Positions 62,970 through 64,000 of a DNA stretch of 64,000 bases are shown piece after piece. Numbering within the stretch: the stretch's first letter is position 1; each line of letters begins with the position of its first letter. Origin of the DNA: Chelatococcus sambhunathii (lineage in GTDB: Bacteria > Pseudomonadota > Alphaproteobacteria > Rhizobiales > Beijerinckiaceae); NCBI RefSeq assembly GCF_001418005.1, contig NZ_LIOL01000008.1, positions 62,001-126,000 on the forward strand. The letters are read 5' to 3'. The position numbers were made by a program, and so were the translations under genes. Below the pieces are notes generated by a model. It saw only the letters and a program-made list of their open reading frames with translations. It had not been told where the DNA came from and did no database searches.

Positions 62970-64000
62970 ATGATGGCTGGCGGCAGGCCGGTGGGTCAGG
63001 CGCAGCGCCTTCTGCTCGCGGCGGCGATGGCGTCCGTGATCGGGCTGATGTGGCTGCTCGAGCGGGTCGGCGTGCCCGAATCGCTCCTGACCCCCGTGCT
63101 GCTCAGCCTGCCGCTGATGCTGTTCCTCCTCGTCGGTCTGGGGGCGCGGACGATGAGCCTCGCCACCTTCGATGCCGCCGACCGCAGCCTGCCGGCGGCG
63201 GTGGCGACCCTCGCCCTGCCGGTCGTCGTGCTGGCACTCCTCGTGCTCGCCGGCAACGCACCCGCCCTGCGCTGGGGCGCCGTCGCCGGGCTCGTGCTGC
63301 ATGCGGTCCTCGCTCCCTTCCTCCACGATGTCGCCGCCCCGACGCCCGCCGGCACCCTCGCCGGGCGCTTCGGCGCGCCGGCGCGCTTCGCCGTTGTCGT
63401 CGTCCTCGTGCCCGTCACCTTCATCGCGCTCACCCTGATGCTGCAGGATGCGGCCGTCGTCCTCGCGCAATCGCTCGCCGTCGGCTATCCCGCCGCCTTG
63501 CGCCTTCTCTTCGTCCTCGCCGCGGTGGTCGCCATGGTGGGCGGGCTGAGGGCCGTCGCCGCGACGCTGGCCGTCCAGGGTGGGCTGGTGGCGGGCTTTG
63601 CCGGACTGCTGGCCGCGGCCCTTGCCGCGGCGTGGTGGCACACCTTCGTCGCAAGCCTGCGCTCGGGGATGGACACCGTGATGCCCTTTACCCGGGCGGG
63701 CGCGCCGCTTCTGACCTGGCTCGCGGCCGGGCCGGGGGAGGAGATCGTGCTGGCGCCCTTCCTCGTCGCGATGCTGGGCGTCGCGGCTTTGCCCATCGTG
63801 ACCTGCCTTTCCGGGGCCCTGCCGGGCAGGGGCCTTGCCGGCCGCGTCTCGCTGCGGGCGGCGGTGGTGCTTGCGGCGGTCGTCCTCGTCGCCGACGCCG
63901 CCGCGGTCTATCTTCCGGGGGCGCTGCTCGAAGGCTCCTGGCTGCTCAGGCAGATGTCGGCCGTCGCGCATCTGTCGACGATGCTGGCGGGCGTCGCCGC
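62970..64000 (+). CDS. Polytopic membrane protein, truncated by the window edge
   Basis: From an ATG at 62970, preceded by GGGAGG, the frame stays open to the end of the window (343 codons). About nine membrane helices are visible, with few charged residues. A loop GARTMSLATFDAADRSLPA loosely recalls the N-terminal loop of sodium/solute symporters (YFLAGR-like), so it might be a symporter-like transporter or the membrane part of a CrbS-like kinase. The family cannot be assigned without the missing end. Confidence 0.7.
   Translation, partial: MMAGGRPVGQAQRLLLAAAMASVIGLMWLLERVGVPESLLTPVLLSLPLMLFLLVGLGARTMSLATFDAADRSLPAAVATLALPVVVLALLVLAGNAPALRWGAVAGLVLHAVLAPFLHDVAAPTPAGTLAGRFGAPARFAVVVVLVPVTFIALTLMLQDAAVVLAQSLAVGYPAALRLLFVLAAVVAMVGGLRAVAATLAVQGGLVAGFAGLLAAALAAAWWHTFVASLRSGMDTVMPFTRAGAPLLTWLAAGPGEEIVLAPFLVAMLGVAALPIVTCLSGALPGRGLAGRVSLRAAVVLAAVVLVADAAAVYLPGALLEGSWLLRQMSAVAHLSTMLAGVA

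Overview
The window is a GC-rich chromosomal segment from an alphaproteobacterium, most likely a member of the Hyphomicrobiales (Rhizobiales). This rests on the cpa/flp pilus cluster, a zinc-finger-less DnaX, the order rimP-nusA-ylxR-infB-rbfA-truB-rpsO-pnp, the rhizobial families (DUF6460, the TIGR02281 aspartic protease) and dispersed palindromic repeats of a type common in that order. I cannot name the genus.

Layout. 1-7745: a tight-adherence (Tad/Cpa) pilus locus. On the minus strand flp is followed by a perfect hairpin and then cpaA, cpaB, cpaC, cpaD, cpaE and the first codons of cpaF; on the plus strand lie a stand-alone secretin N-domain protein and two TadE-like pseudopilins. 7833-18324: housekeeping genes (a HAD phosphatase, phosphomannomutase, aspartic protease, recR-ybaB-dnaX with the SRP RNA in front, a HIT protein coupled to nudC, an acetyltransferase, pheA, kdsB). 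An AT-rich foreign-looking gene sits between ybaB and recR. 18604-25539: a membrane-anchored cytochrome c and a Yej-type peptide ABC transporter whose operon carries a DUF4260 membrane gene. 25626-31816: nucleoside and uracil use, with deoB, a divergent flavodoxin-fold oxidoreductase, then a compact GCHII-like URC1, DUF1688 URC4, upp and ribokinase cassette that looks like a bacterial URC uracil-degradation operon. 31996-42315: rmuC, def-fmt-truA, a membrane protein, marR with an NlpC/P60 hydrolase, deoA-ghrA, dapD and dapE. 42433-46728: thiC under a TPP riboswitch, an AT-rich two-gene Panacea-type toxin-antitoxin candidate, and argG. 46936-58006: a GST-kappa-like isomerase and the translation and RNA-decay superoperon from rimP to pnp, with an intrinsic-terminator-like hairpin in its leader. 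58235-64000: a LexA-like S24 regulator with a visible promoter and operator, DUF952, pyrD, DUF6460, an esterase, a NarL-family response regulator and a membrane protein that runs off the end.

Most of the window is ordinary core genome. The parts worth following up are the URC cassette, the Panacea pair, the gene inserted in the recR operon, DUF4260 in the yej operon, and several regulatory structures (flp hairpin, rimP leader terminator, S24 operator). No tRNA, CRISPR array, insertion sequence or prophage was seen.
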